From CALITV01 sp964415795 (GTDB taxonomy: Bacteria > UBP6 > UBA1177 > JAKLFG01): a stretch of DNA of 64,000 nucleotides. A model generated the notes under the pieces. That model saw only the letters and a list, made by a program, of their open reading frames with translations. It did not search any database and was not told the DNA's origin. The stretch is taken from positions 62,001 to 126,000 of the forward strand of contig CAYQBN010000008.1 of assembly GCA_964415795.1 (NCBI GenBank). Reading direction: 5' to 3'. Position numbers and translations under genes: made by a program. Positions 52,128 to 61,833 of the stretch are shown here, piece by piece. Position 1 is the first letter of the stretch, and each line of letters begins with the position of its first letter.

Positions 52128-53171
52128 ATGGACCGACGGAAAGGACCCCAAGGATTCACCTTGATCGAATTGATGATCGCCATCGGTCTCACCCTTTTCG
52201 TCGTCGGCACCTATCTCCGTTTTTTCGGCCACACCGCCCGATACGAGGCGAATAATACCCTCAAAACGGCCGCCATGTTGAAGGGAGAGTATATTGCCGA
52301 CACTCTCGAGAATGCGATTCGCCTGATCGGATTGAGCAACACCAGCCTCGACTTTCGTACAGGGGCCATCATTGCCTCGGCTAATGGTGCCGCCGTCTCG
52401 GTTACCAACGGTGGATACCTGACCGACATCGTTTACTTCACTTTCATTTCACCTTGGGGAGGGCCTGTCACCTCCACCAAAGGAACCCCTCTCGGAGTCG
52501 CTCCTAATTGCACGCTTTTTCCCTCCAATCTCAATTCGATCCTTTCCGGGAATCAGTCTTTCAACATCATCACTAGGGATGGTAAATATGTGGCGACCGC
52601 GTCGATCGACCCAGACGATCAGGGTCAGATCCCCTTTCTCTCTCTCACTCCTTCCGTGAGCGGTTCATGTGCCAGTCTGTTCCCTGCCGAAGGGACCATT
52701 ATTACCGGTCCCAATCGCCAATATAGTCTTACTTACCTCAATGGCATGATCTCCTTATCCTATACGATCCCTCCCGACACGACGACTTTCTCCGTATTTT
52801 CGTACCCTCAAGAAGAGATCCCTTTCTTTACCTTGCAGTTTCTCACTGAGACGGTGGCCTTGAACGGCACGATAACCCGTGCTTGGACCAACGAGGTCAG
52901 CGATTGTTCGTGGGGAACCTACCCTGCCGATCCCCCTTACCCCGTTTGTTCGACGATAAAAGCCATTCGTTTCGGCTTCGTCGTCACGGCAAGAAGCGAT
53001 CGTGTGGAATCAACCGGAACGAACGCTTTTAGCTATTGTTTCTTCCAAGACAGCACCGGCAACGATGTGTGCTACTCGGCCGCCCCCAATACCGGCAAGC
53101 GATACGCCGCCTTCTCACGGGTCGTCCACCTGCGGAACTACGACTATCTGAAACAACATCTCTTGGAGTGA
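52128..53171 (+). CDS. pilW: PilW-like minor pilin
   Basis: A 347-residue minor pilin, the largest of the set, as PilW usually is. The leader MDRRKGPQG precedes FTLIELMIAIGLTLFVVGTYL. The rest is a beta-rich domain with several cysteines. It connects the minor pilins to PilX and PilY1 in the priming complex. GGGAAAAACGCT before the ATG gives only a weak ribosome site. Confidence 0.83.
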   Translation: MDRRKGPQGFTLIELMIAIGLTLFVVGTYLRFFGHTARYEANNTLKTAAMLKGEYIADTLENAIRLIGLSNTSLDFRTGAIIASANGAAVSVTNGGYLTDIVYFTFISPWGGPVTSTKGTPLGVAPNCTLFPSNLNSILSGNQSFNIITRDGKYVATASIDPDDQGQIPFLSLTPSVSGSCASLFPAEGTIITGPNRQYSLTYLNGMISLSYTIPPDTTTFSVFSYPQEEIPFFTLQFLTETVALNGTITRAWTNEVSDCSWGTYPADPPYPVCSTIKAIRFGFVVTARSDRVESTGTNAFSYCFFQDSTGNDVCYSAAPNTGKRYAAFSRVVHLRNYDYLKQHLLE

Positions 53172-53175
53172 CGCC

Positions 53176-53775
53176 ATGTTGAGGGAACGCCGCCATATCC
53201 ACTATGTTTTTAAGGATCTCCTTTGGCGTCGACAGGGCATCGCGGTCTTCATGGCGGCACTCATCCTTCTTTCAGTGAGCATCCTAGCCCTCTCGACGAT
53301 GACCCGCATCTCGGAGACGAGCCAACGGGCAGGGCAGGCACTCGCGGCACGCAAACTGGCACTCATCGCGGACGCCGGCGTCCGCGTTGCACTGGCCGAT
53401 ATCACAGATCAATTTTTCGCGGCGCCCGGATCTCCCGACACCATCTTTGTGAACGCGACAAACTCCTCCGGCGATCCGACACCCCGACTCTTGGTGGACC
53501 GCTCCAACGGTACTCCCGGGGTTCCTCTCTTCGGGTACCGCGCAAAGGCGAGCATCCTACTCATCGGCGACGGAACCACGGTACTCCCCGGGTCGGAGTT
53601 CCCGGTCTCCGCCAACTATACCTGTTATCATGTAACGGTCGATGTGACCGATATTCTTGCCATGGGAAGCACTGTGGACAGCAACGCCGGATCGCCGACC
53701 GGATACAGTGGTTACTATTACGGTGCGATGAAAAGCGTCGGGCTGACCACCTGCCTGAAGAAAAGGAATAATTGA
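53176..53775 (+). CDS. pilX: PilX-like minor pilin
   Basis: A 199-residue PilX-type protein. After a basic N-terminus comes QGIAVFMAALILLSVSILALSTMTR, the PilX_N segment, which lacks the glutamate at +5 of ordinary prepilins and keeps the long hydrophobic helix, followed by the typical ISETSQRAGQALAARKLALIAD helix. It lies 4 bases after pilW, directly before pilY1, as in Pseudomonas. Confidence 0.8.
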   Translation: MLRERRHIHYVFKDLLWRRQGIAVFMAALILLSVSILALSTMTRISETSQRAGQALAARKLALIADAGVRVALADITDQFFAAPGSPDTIFVNATNSSGDPTPRLLVDRSNGTPGVPLFGYRAKASILLIGDGTTVLPGSEFPVSANYTCYHVTVDVTDILAMGSTVDSNAGSPTGYSGYYYGAMKSVGLTTCLKKRNN

Positions 53776-53792
53776 GACAGGGAGATATGGTG

Positions 53793-56700
53793 ATGAGAAC
53801 GAAACTCCTACCGATCTTCGCGACTGCGGTTGCATTGCTTGCTCCGCTCGCATCTCGTGCATCTTCTCCGGGAGAAAGCCTCAAGGACGATGTCTTCGCC
53901 ATGATCGCCACCTCTCAGGTCTTGAACACCATTCTCGTGCTCGACACCTCCGAACAGATGAACGCCTTCGCCTATAGCGGCTACATAGAGACCTGTGCCG
54001 ATGCCAAATCGAAGATAAACAAATCCATTTCCCTCTGCAAACAGGCTCTCGCTGACTGTCAGGAAACCAATGCCAATCTCATGTGCGGCGCAAGCATAGA
54101 CTGCTCCGACGCCCAAGAAAAGTGTGGTGATTCCCCTCCCGGCTCGCTCCTCGTGGCACGCGATGAACTCTATGCCTTCTGCGCCAATGTCGAAGATCCC
54201 AACCGTTATGCCGAACCGGGTTATCTCGAAACCGACGATGGGTGCGATCCCGTTAACGAGCCCAACAGCAAGGCATGCCGTTTCATCGGTCCATGGAACC
54301 CGGCACGAAACAACTATTCCTACGATCTCTGTTTCTACGATTGGTCTACCGATACCGGCGCCGACATTCCCGATACCAGCGACTATTCCTATTCGCAATA
54401 TCCCAATTCTCCTCAGACGGTCGACCCGATATCGGGCGAGATCGGCGGTCCCGACCGGCGCGACTGGCGGTGCCTTTCGGACAACGCCGCCGAGATGGTC
54501 ACCCGTTCGGGGCTCTGGCTCAACTGGAAGTTCGCCACCTCGCTCGACGCGATGAAGATAATCCTCACCGACGACCACCGGTTCTCCTACGCACCACGGC
54601 GTCGGAGCGCCGACAGCTACGTCTGCAAGACGCGCCAGTGGAAGGCGACCGACGGCGCCGGTCAGTGTTGGGAAGGGTTCGACCCTTCGGACAACGCGGC
54701 AACCACCGCTGTGCGCGACATGGTCAAGGCAAACTGGCAGTCGGTCATCATAGACGACGACAACGGCAACGACCTCGCCACCTGCACTGACACGACCAAT
54801 CCCAACTATTTTAAGGCGGCGTCTCCCGAAGCCGATTCGTCGACATGGTTGGGAAGCGATACGGTGGGGTGCACCCAGTGCTTCGATAAGAGCGGCGGAT
54901 CGGTCAGTTGCGATTCGCAGGTCGAATACCCCCATGAGAACGATCCTACCGTTCCTCCGACCTTTTCGCTGGAAGCAAGCAATCTGCGGAGCTCCTGCCG
55001 CGTTTTCCACTGCTCGAATCCTCTGTGCCGCGACGAAACAGCCTGTCTTGACGACGGGACTCCTTGCCCCCTTGGCTACTACAGCGAGTGGGACCAAGAT
55101 CCCGATCACTGTTGCGACCCCATCGGCGACCCCGATAGCTGCGACCCCGCCACCGAGTTCTGCTGTGTAGAAACGGGCTCCGGAAGTTCTTCGTTCATGC
55201 CGGGTCCCGGGGCTACCGTCTATGCCGAAGCGGAAGCTGACCTCGATATGGCGCCGCTCGACACGGGGAAAGGACAGTTTTACGCGCTTGTGGAACTTTC
55301 CGCCGACTCCTCGTGGACGATCACGGTGCTGGGAGACCCCGACCGGCTAGGTTCCACCCGGATAGAGTTCTTCTCAGGATGTCAAGGAACGGCAGCTCTC
55401 GACAAGTTCTGGGAAGAACCACACACCGCCGCCGAACGCCCCTACAATACCTCGCGGACCGAATTCCTTCCCTATCCGATAGGACTTTCGGGGTGCGACA
55501 CGACCGGCTACAAGATACGGGTTCGTATACGACTCACCCATAAAAACGATGCCGATGGGCTCGCCAAGGCGCGTTTCGATTTTAACATAAAGGTGAACTA
55601 TCGCATCGTGGAACCGTCGAAACTGAAGGTCTTCCAGCCTATCATGCCGGTCTTCGAGGGCTTTTCGTGGGAACCGGTCATCGGAACGACGCCACCCCAA
55701 ATAGTCAAGGAATACGAGTGCAAGAACATCTTCTACCGCATGCGCTCCAAGGTGGTCGGCGGTAGCGGAGGAGCCTGCGATGCCCCCACCTGCGATGTCG
55801 CAGGCGGATGTTCTTCCTATCCGACTTGCCTCGCGGCCGGTAACTGTGCGCTTCCCTACCCCGGATGCACCGCCAAAGAAACCATCGCAATAGGAAAGGA
55901 CCAGTGGGGAAGCGTGACCAAATCGCTCTGCACATGGCTCTGCCCCGACGCACCGCAATACGAAGATGTCTGGAAGTGCATGAGTTACTTCGAGATGAAG
56001 GACAACGACCCGGCCCCCAACAACAACGCCACGCCGGGCGATGCCAACATCCACTGCCGTCCCGGTGTCGATTCGGTGTACGAATGCTGCAGAACCGTCA
56101 ACCAATACGCCAGCTGGTACCAATCGCTCATGACCTTCGACACCAACTACTACCAAGACCTCCTCAACCCATCAAGCAACGGCAACTTCAAATGCGGCAT
56201 GGAACATTTCCAAGAGGGTATCGCAAACAACGAGCGGCGGCGCACATCGGCGGTTCACATCGAGATAACCAAGGGACACATCAACGAGGTGGCAGGCGGC
56301 GGCTCTTACCTCATGAAGTCGGTCCTTGAAGCGGGAGACACCTTCTTCGAGGGAGCGCCGACCCCTTATGCCGGTACCAATAAGTGGTATAGTGCTTACA
56401 CCTTGCCCAACTTCAGCAACTCGGCAATCGCGTCCTCCTTCATCTCCGCCTTCCGCACCGGCGAGAATGGAGCGCGCGAAACCGCCTGCATCTACAACAT
56501 CGTACAGGACCTCTACGGCGAAGACTGCGACACCTGCGGCATGGGCTGCTGCATGATGGACATGGGCGACATCAACTACTGCGATTATCCCAGTTTCTGG
56601 ATACGGGTCGCGAAGACCGAAGGAGGTAACCTTATCCTCGACCACACCTCGCTCGTCGGAACCCAACTCGAACAGTTCAGATCGCAGATACGGAGCCTTC

Positions 56701-59700
56701 GCGGCGTCGGCGGCGCAGCGCTCGGCGAGACGCTCTACGATGTGTGGCGTTATCTCGGTGGATTCCGCCCCGCCTACACCGACTATACCGAGAAGGGCAT
56801 CATCAACTACACCTCGCCGGTTCAGGGAAATCCCCAGTGCTTCGTCAACCACGCCCTCGTGATATCGGGCGGCCAGCCCAACTTCGATTCGAACACGACA
56901 ATGGATCAACAGGCGGCCGCCAACTTCGGCGACCTCTCGTCACCGCCATCGACGCCGACACCCTATCCTCCCTATGTATGGGAAACCAAAATATGGACCG
57001 ATTCAGAGGGGCATACGCAAGCGGAGCCGCTTTCGACCACCGCTTCGGGCAGCGACCCGGCGTTCAAGGACCATCCTTACTATGTCGAGAACTGGTACAA
57101 GACCTCTCTTCCCGAGGTCGCTGCTTTCGCGCACAATGAAGATGCCTTCCATTCCAACGCCGCATGCCGCGCGAGCGACCCGACGACTTACCGTTTCGGC
57201 CTCTACACCGATCCCTGTCTGAAGGCAACCGACACCTCGGGCAACACCGTTCTCGATCGAATAGATACCGTCGGCATCGGCGGGTGGGCACTCGCGCCGC
57301 TCTATGCCGCCTTCAACGGCAATTCGGGCTACCTCGACGCCGATGCGACCATGCGGACCGCGGCGACGAACGGCGGCGGTCAATACTATGGCCTTACCGC
57401 CGAAGCGAGCCCCAATCCAGCGGACGGCACCTTCGTGAATCTAGCGCAGCTCTTCAATTCGTTCGCGCAGACCTACGAGGGAACGCGCGCCGTCGGCAAG
57501 CCGCACTGGTCATCCTCGCCGATAAACCCCCTTGGCCCCTATCAATCGGCCATGAACAATGTCATCTTCATGTCGAGCATCGTCCCCGTGACGCAGAAGG
57601 CAAGCCGTTTCTGGTTCGGCAATCTCAAGAAGTACTATCTCTGGGGCGAACCGGGGAAAGAGTGCGTACTTACCGAAGACCTCGCTCCGGGCGGTGGTGG
57701 CGATACCTGTGTCATCAAGAAGTTCAAGAACGACGACCTGCTTGACGACTGCCTCAACACTACCAACAATGCGGTAAGCGGCGACAATACCTATAGCGTC
57801 ACCGAATTCAACAAGGTCCTCTCGGGCGGTGCGGCGGCGAATCTCGCGCTTCAGCTGCAAACATGCGGCGGCTCACCTTGCTACCGAAACAACACGGGAC
57901 GAACCATCTACTATGATAAGGGAGGCACCCTCCGCAACCTTCGGACCGACGGCGACGCCCAACCGCTTCTCCTTCGCAGCGATTTCAAGGTCTCTGCCGA
58001 AGCCGATGTCATCGCGATACTCGACTATGTCCACGGCTACGACTCGCAGGACCACGACGACGACAAGAACTACACCGAGCGGAGAACCGATCTCGATCCA
58101 CTCGTCATGGTCGATCCTTTCCCCACAACGCCCTCCAACCCACCGGATACGGTCACCATCCCCTACAGCATCCTCGGTGCCGCGTTCCACTCCAAACCGA
58201 TCGGGGTCTACTACGGCGCCTATACGGGGACCGATAAAGTCACGGGTCTTCGCATCTTCATGGCGGCGAACGACGGACTCCTCCACTCCTTCGATGGCGG
58301 TGAACGCGATGAAAATGGAGTCTGCTGTCTCCAACACGACGAGGATGGTACCTGCACCAATGTCTGGTCCGGCGGTTGTAAAGAACAATGGGCATACATG
58401 CCCTCGGTCATCATGCCGGAACTCCGGTTCATCCGACAGGGCATCGATACGGTGATGTTCAACTCGACGCTCGACGGTCCCCTTTCATTGTTCCATATAG
58501 ACAACGGGTCTTGCACGGAATCCGGCGCCACCATAGAACCGAACGACGGCGCCATTAACTGCGGAGAAACCGCTTACTTGATACTCGGCTACCGGCGCGG
58601 CATCCCTCTGGAAGACTCCGAGACCGGCACCACGCAGAGCTCCTACTACACCATCATAGATATCTCCACCAAAGACTCTCCCGCTTTCGTGCAGCATATC
58701 CAGCTGTCCGGGCAATCATGGTCAAAGCCGACCGTGTTCAAGATAGGCGGGACCTTCTACCTCGCTTTCGGCGGCGGTTATGACCCCTGTTTCGACGCCG
58801 ATGTCCCATCCTGCACCACTCCAACGAAGGGAGCCAAGGTGCACATCTGGCGTTATGACAGCAGTTCCGGCAAATTCGTCGAGGAGTTCACCGCCTGCCC
58901 AACCGGTGACACCGACACTGCTTGCGATGCCTTTAACGACTGGCTTGTCGCTTCGATAGCCGCCGAGGCGGTTGCGGTCAACACACGCGGTCCCATGATA
59001 GCGAAGGACGGCACAGGCGACACCGAGATGATCTACTTCCTCGATGTCACTGGTACGCTCTTCCGCGTCACCAAAGAAACCAGCGGTTGGGCGTTCGCCC
59101 GTCTCATGATGATGCGCGACAATCCCACCCCCTTCAATTTCACCAATGGGATACGATCCTATTATTCATTCCTCACCTCCCCCCCATATGAACAGTACAA
59201 CTTCGTCCAATTCGATGCCAATAGCGATGGCGACATCTCGACGCAGGAGGATGTCCGGATCGTTCCGGTACCCATCGTAACCGGACACATCGTGAATCCC
59301 AAAGAAACCGGCGTTCAGTATGAAATCGTCGTCTTTTACGACCGCCGCCCCAACTATGCGGCCGGCTTCACCAGCATCCCCTCGGCCCCGCCTCTGCAGC
59401 CAGCCAAGTATACAACCTCCTCTTCCGATTTCCTCGATCTCACCTACGCTATTACCAACGATGCCATCGTACACTCCTACACTCATGGAGGGAATGGCTA
59501 CAATCACCTCTATCTCGGATATTACATTTCGTTCCGGCCGAATTCCTTCACGACGACTGGGTGGACCGCATCGGGAGATGTACAACAGAGTTTCACCGTA
59601 GCAGGAGAAAAAGGGTTCGCATCGCCGATCGCCTATGCCAACTGGGATTACGAATTCGCAGCCCTCTTTGCCACCACTTACGCGCCGGACAACTCGGTCG

Positions 59701-59975
59701 GATCCTGTTCCAATGCCGGGGTCTCCTTCGTTTACTGCCGCTCTCTCCCCACCGGAGACGAGATAACCGACATCCGCTACCAGCAATGTTCCGAGTGCGA
59801 TGTCATCACTCTCGGCGAAGGAATGGCCGCGGCACCAAGCGTAATGAAAGGATCTCGTCATGGCTGGGACGAAGTGGTCGGTGTTTCGTTCGGGTCCAAT
59901 GTCGGCGTCTTTTCCGAAGAGTTGGCGCCGCCGCCGAAGACGATCCGCATATTGAAATGGTATGAAATATATTAA
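53793..59975 (+). CDS. pilY1: PilY1-like pilus tip adhesin, very large
   Basis: A 2060-residue secreted protein, well above the usual 1000-1200. I choose the ATG at 53793 with GGAG 8 bases upstream; the signal peptide ends near ASRASS. A von Willebrand A-like domain begins at about residue 46 (ILVLDTSEQM, incomplete MIDAS) and resumes near LRGVGGAALGETLYDVWRY. Cys-rich insertions lie near 400-430, 660-690 and 910-925. The PilC/PilY1 propeller covers about 1380-2000 (AAFHSKPIGVYYG, IFMAANDGLLHSFDGG). An EF-hand-like loop DANSDGDISTQE (1808-1819) matches the calcium site known to control retraction in PilY1. Confidence 0.9.
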   Translation: MRTKLLPIFATAVALLAPLASRASSPGESLKDDVFAMIATSQVLNTILVLDTSEQMNAFAYSGYIETCADAKSKINKSISLCKQALADCQETNANLMCGASIDCSDAQEKCGDSPPGSLLVARDELYAFCANVEDPNRYAEPGYLETDDGCDPVNEPNSKACRFIGPWNPARNNYSYDLCFYDWSTDTGADIPDTSDYSYSQYPNSPQTVDPISGEIGGPDRRDWRCLSDNAAEMVTRSGLWLNWKFATSLDAMKIILTDDHRFSYAPRRRSADSYVCKTRQWKATDGAGQCWEGFDPSDNAATTAVRDMVKANWQSVIIDDDNGNDLATCTDTTNPNYFKAASPEADSSTWLGSDTVGCTQCFDKSGGSVSCDSQVEYPHENDPTVPPTFSLEASNLRSSCRVFHCSNPLCRDETACLDDGTPCPLGYYSEWDQDPDHCCDPIGDPDSCDPATEFCCVETGSGSSSFMPGPGATVYAEAEADLDMAPLDTGKGQFYALVELSADSSWTITVLGDPDRLGSTRIEFFSGCQGTAALDKFWEEPHTAAERPYNTSRTEFLPYPIGLSGCDTTGYKIRVRIRLTHKNDADGLAKARFDFNIKVNYRIVEPSKLKVFQPIMPVFEGFSWEPVIGTTPPQIVKEYECKNIFYRMRSKVVGGSGGACDAPTCDVAGGCSSYPTCLAAGNCALPYPGCTAKETIAIGKDQWGSVTKSLCTWLCPDAPQYEDVWKCMSYFEMKDNDPAPNNNATPGDANIHCRPGVDSVYECCRTVNQYASWYQSLMTFDTNYYQDLLNPSSNGNFKCGMEHFQEGIANNERRRTSAVHIEITKGHINEVAGGGSYLMKSVLEAGDTFFEGAPTPYAGTNKWYSAYTLPNFSNSAIASSFISAFRTGENGARETACIYNIVQDLYGEDCDTCGMGCCMMDMGDINYCDYPSFWIRVAKTEGGNLILDHTSLVGTQLEQFRSQIRSLRGVGGAALGETLYDVWRYLGGFRPAYTDYTEKGIINYTSPVQGNPQCFVNHALVISGGQPNFDSNTTMDQQAAANFGDLSSPPSTPTPYPPYVWETKIWTDSEGHTQAEPLSTTASGSDPAFKDHPYYVENWYKTSLPEVAAFAHNEDAFHSNAACRASDPTTYRFGLYTDPCLKATDTSGNTVLDRIDTVGIGGWALAPLYAAFNGNSGYLDADATMRTAATNGGGQYYGLTAEASPNPADGTFVNLAQLFNSFAQTYEGTRAVGKPHWSSSPINPLGPYQSAMNNVIFMSSIVPVTQKASRFWFGNLKKYYLWGEPGKECVLTEDLAPGGGGDTCVIKKFKNDDLLDDCLNTTNNAVSGDNTYSVTEFNKVLSGGAAANLALQLQTCGGSPCYRNNTGRTIYYDKGGTLRNLRTDGDAQPLLLRSDFKVSAEADVIAILDYVHGYDSQDHDDDKNYTERRTDLDPLVMVDPFPTTPSNPPDTVTIPYSILGAAFHSKPIGVYYGAYTGTDKVTGLRIFMAANDGLLHSFDGGERDENGVCCLQHDEDGTCTNVWSGGCKEQWAYMPSVIMPELRFIRQGIDTVMFNSTLDGPLSLFHIDNGSCTESGATIEPNDGAINCGETAYLILGYRRGIPLEDSETGTTQSSYYTIIDISTKDSPAFVQHIQLSGQSWSKPTVFKIGGTFYLAFGGGYDPCFDADVPSCTTPTKGAKVHIWRYDSSSGKFVEEFTACPTGDTDTACDAFNDWLVASIAAEAVAVNTRGPMIAKDGTGDTEMIYFLDVTGTLFRVTKETSGWAFARLMMMRDNPTPFNFTNGIRSYYSFLTSPPYEQYNFVQFDANSDGDISTQEDVRIVPVPIVTGHIVNPKETGVQYEIVVFYDRRPNYAAGFTSIPSAPPLQPAKYTTSSSDFLDLTYAITNDAIVHSYTHGGNGYNHLYLGYYISFRPNSFTTTGWTASGDVQQSFTVAGEKGFASPIAYANWDYEFAALFATTYAPDNSVGSCSNAGVSFVYCRSLPTGDEITDIRYQQCSECDVITLGEGMAAAPSVMKGSRHGWDEVVGVSFGSNVGVFSEELAPPPKTIRILKWYEIY

Positions 59976-59988
59976 GGAGAAGGAAGTG

Positions 59989-60795
59989 ATGAAACAGCTG
60001 GTACGCAATCTTTGCGCGACGCTTGTCCTCACGACATTCCTTTCTTTTCCGCTCGCGGCGGCGGAAGAAAAGGAAACCCCGGTGCGCGACTCGCTCGCCT
60101 TCTTCCCCGCCATCGTCATCGTGGGACAAGTGGTTGGCGTAACCCCCTTCTCGGTGACGATACAGAATACCCGCTATCCGACGACGCTCACCCCCGAGAA
60201 TCTCCAGAAACTGCTCACCCGCCTCGCGAACTCGAAGGACGACGCCGAAAGCGCTTTTCACAAGACGCTTCGCACCATCGCCATCACTCCTGACCACCAC
60301 ATGCAAATGGTCTTTTATTTCGACACGGTGAATCAAGTATTCCATGACGAAATAAACACCTACCAGCAATTTCTACCCCTTTTCTATCTTTTCAAGAGCA
60401 ACATCAAACAGATGCAGGAAAGTTCGAAGGATCTCTTCGAGAAGTTCGCGAAACGGCCGGTCGAATCCTACCTTTCCATCCCCTTCGTAAAGAAGATCAT
60501 GACCAATGCATGGTTCGCCGCGGTGTTCCGCATACATCCAGAAACAAAGAAAATCATCTATCAACATTCCCGCTTCTACGAGAACTACGAGGAACTCGAG
60601 GAGGACGATTACGCCAAAGCGCATCTCATCTCCCAGATAGTCGAGCGGGGACTCACCACAACACTTACCGTGGCTGTGGTACAAGGGCACGAATCGGAGT
60701 GGGCAAAAGAAGATGTTCATCAGAAATACAAAGAAGGAGGGGCCGGAGGATGGAAGCGCGGGTCGACTTCCGGCCAGATCAAGGAGGGCAAATAG
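59989..60795 (+). CDS. Secreted protein of unknown function at the PilY2 position
   Basis: A 268-residue protein I do not recognise. The ATG at 59989 has AAGGAGAAGGAAG upstream. Residues 1-24 are a signal peptide ending in LAAA. The mature part is mixed alpha/beta with a short N-terminal beta segment (VIVGQVVGVTPFSVTIQNTRYP) and a long helical region rich in aromatic residues. Pseudomonas has pilY2 (about 115 residues) in this position, but length and sequence differ. No cysteines stand out, unlike the neighbours. Confidence 0.7.
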   Translation: MKQLVRNLCATLVLTTFLSFPLAAAEEKETPVRDSLAFFPAIVIVGQVVGVTPFSVTIQNTRYPTTLTPENLQKLLTRLANSKDDAESAFHKTLRTIAITPDHHMQMVFYFDTVNQVFHDEINTYQQFLPLFYLFKSNIKQMQESSKDLFEKFAKRPVESYLSIPFVKKIMTNAWFAAVFRIHPETKKIIYQHSRFYENYEELEEDDYAKAHLISQIVERGLTTTLTVAVVQGHESEWAKEDVHQKYKEGGAGGWKRGSTSGQIKEGK

Positions 60796-60797
60796 TC

Positions 60798-61319
60798 ATG
60801 ATGTTCCGTACCGCCGGATACACGATCCTCGAACTGCTCGTCGTCGTCGCGATCATCGCCATCATTGCGGCGGTCGCGATACCTTCCTACGACGCCTATG
60901 CGCGCAAGGGGCGTCAAGAGGAGCTCAAAGCAAAGATCCTCGACATCGCGGCGGCACAGGAACGTCACTTCGCGGCGCGCGGCAGATACACCGTCAATCT
61001 CCCCGATCTAGTTCCCTTCGGGCTTCCCACCGGCGGACAGCAGACAGACACCGGATGGAAGATAGGCGACCATCAGTTCCTCACCGGCGTCATTATCAAG
61101 CAGGAATCGGGACAAGGCTTTTGGGTACTGGGAAAGAGCGACATCGATCGAATAGAGGAGGCCTTGGGAGACTGCTGGGTATACTTCAGCCGTGGCGTTA
61201 AACGGCCGACCGGAGCGAACGACGACCTCACTTGGATCTATGACGACGCCGGCGACCGGGCAAAGTTCGTGGTGACTGGGTTCGTCCCGAGTGAGAAGTG
61301 CCTCATGCAATCAGAGTAA
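60798..61319 (+). CDS. pilE: PilE-like minor pilin
   Basis: A 173-residue prepilin beginning at ATG 60798 (or 60801), with AAGGAGG upstream. The leader ends in TAG before YTILELLVVVAIIAIIAAVAIP, with glutamate at +5; tyrosine instead of phenylalanine at +1 is unusual. RKGRQEELKAKILDIAAAQERHFAARGRYT is the PilE alpha-1 C-terminal stretch. It starts 2 bases after the previous stop. Confidence 0.85.
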   Translation: MMFRTAGYTILELLVVVAIIAIIAAVAIPSYDAYARKGRQEELKAKILDIAAAQERHFAARGRYTVNLPDLVPFGLPTGGQQTDTGWKIGDHQFLTGVIIKQESGQGFWVLGKSDIDRIEEALGDCWVYFSRGVKRPTGANDDLTWIYDDAGDRAKFVVTGFVPSEKCLMQSE

Positions 61320-61330
61320 GGAGGATAGTA

Positions 61331-61765
61331 ATGTCAAGAAACAGAGCGAATATCGTCGCTGGATTCACCTTGATAGAAGTGCTCATCGTGATACTCATCA
61401 TCGCCGTACTCGCGGCGATCGCGATACCGATGTACGCCGATTATTCGCGCAAGACCAAGGCGGCCGAAGCATGGGAGGAACTTACCCACATCGCCGCTCT
61501 ACAGGAACAGATATTCACTGACCTGCGCCACTACGACATCACCGGCGCGATACTCCCCTCCTATGGCGCCTCCCTGCAAGGGAAATACTTTGGCATCACA
61601 ATAACCAACACCAATACTTGGACCGCCGCCGCCGCCGTTTGCTTCGATGGACGGAAACCCTGCGTGTGGGACGGCGACTACGATTATGTCTTCACCATCA
61701 ACAAGGACGGCGAAAAGGCAAGCAAGCCGGCCGGCGGCGCCCCAAAACCGGGGTGGTCCTTATGA
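61331..61765 (+). CDS. Second PilE-like minor pilin
   Basis: A 144-residue prepilin. ATG 61331 follows TAAGGAGG. The leader is longer (ANIVAG) before FTLIEVLIVILIIAVLAAIAIP; valine follows the glutamate at +5. SRKTKAAEAWEELTHIAALQEQIF parallels the preceding pilin, so the two look like a tandem duplication. A C-terminal pair of cysteines (VCFDGRKPCVW) may form the disulfide loop. Confidence 0.85.
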   Translation: MSRNRANIVAGFTLIEVLIVILIIAVLAAIAIPMYADYSRKTKAAEAWEELTHIAALQEQIFTDLRHYDITGAILPSYGASLQGKYFGITITNTNTWTAAAAVCFDGRKPCVWDGDYDYVFTINKDGEKASKPAGGAPKPGWSL

Positions 61766-61833
61766 GCATACCGATTGAAAAGAAGATGAGTATAAGTAAA
61801 ATAATGTGGTCATCCGATGAATGGAGGGATGCC

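Noticed and set aside
53808..55109. Minus-strand 433-codon open frame within pilY1
   Set aside because: Antisense to a continuous PilY1 frame with clear family features; low-complexity Gly/Val/Ile composition is typical of a shadow.
54990..56560. Cys-rich stretches considered as possible conotoxin-like or metal-binding small genes
   Set aside because: They are in frame within pilY1 and have no start signals of their own.
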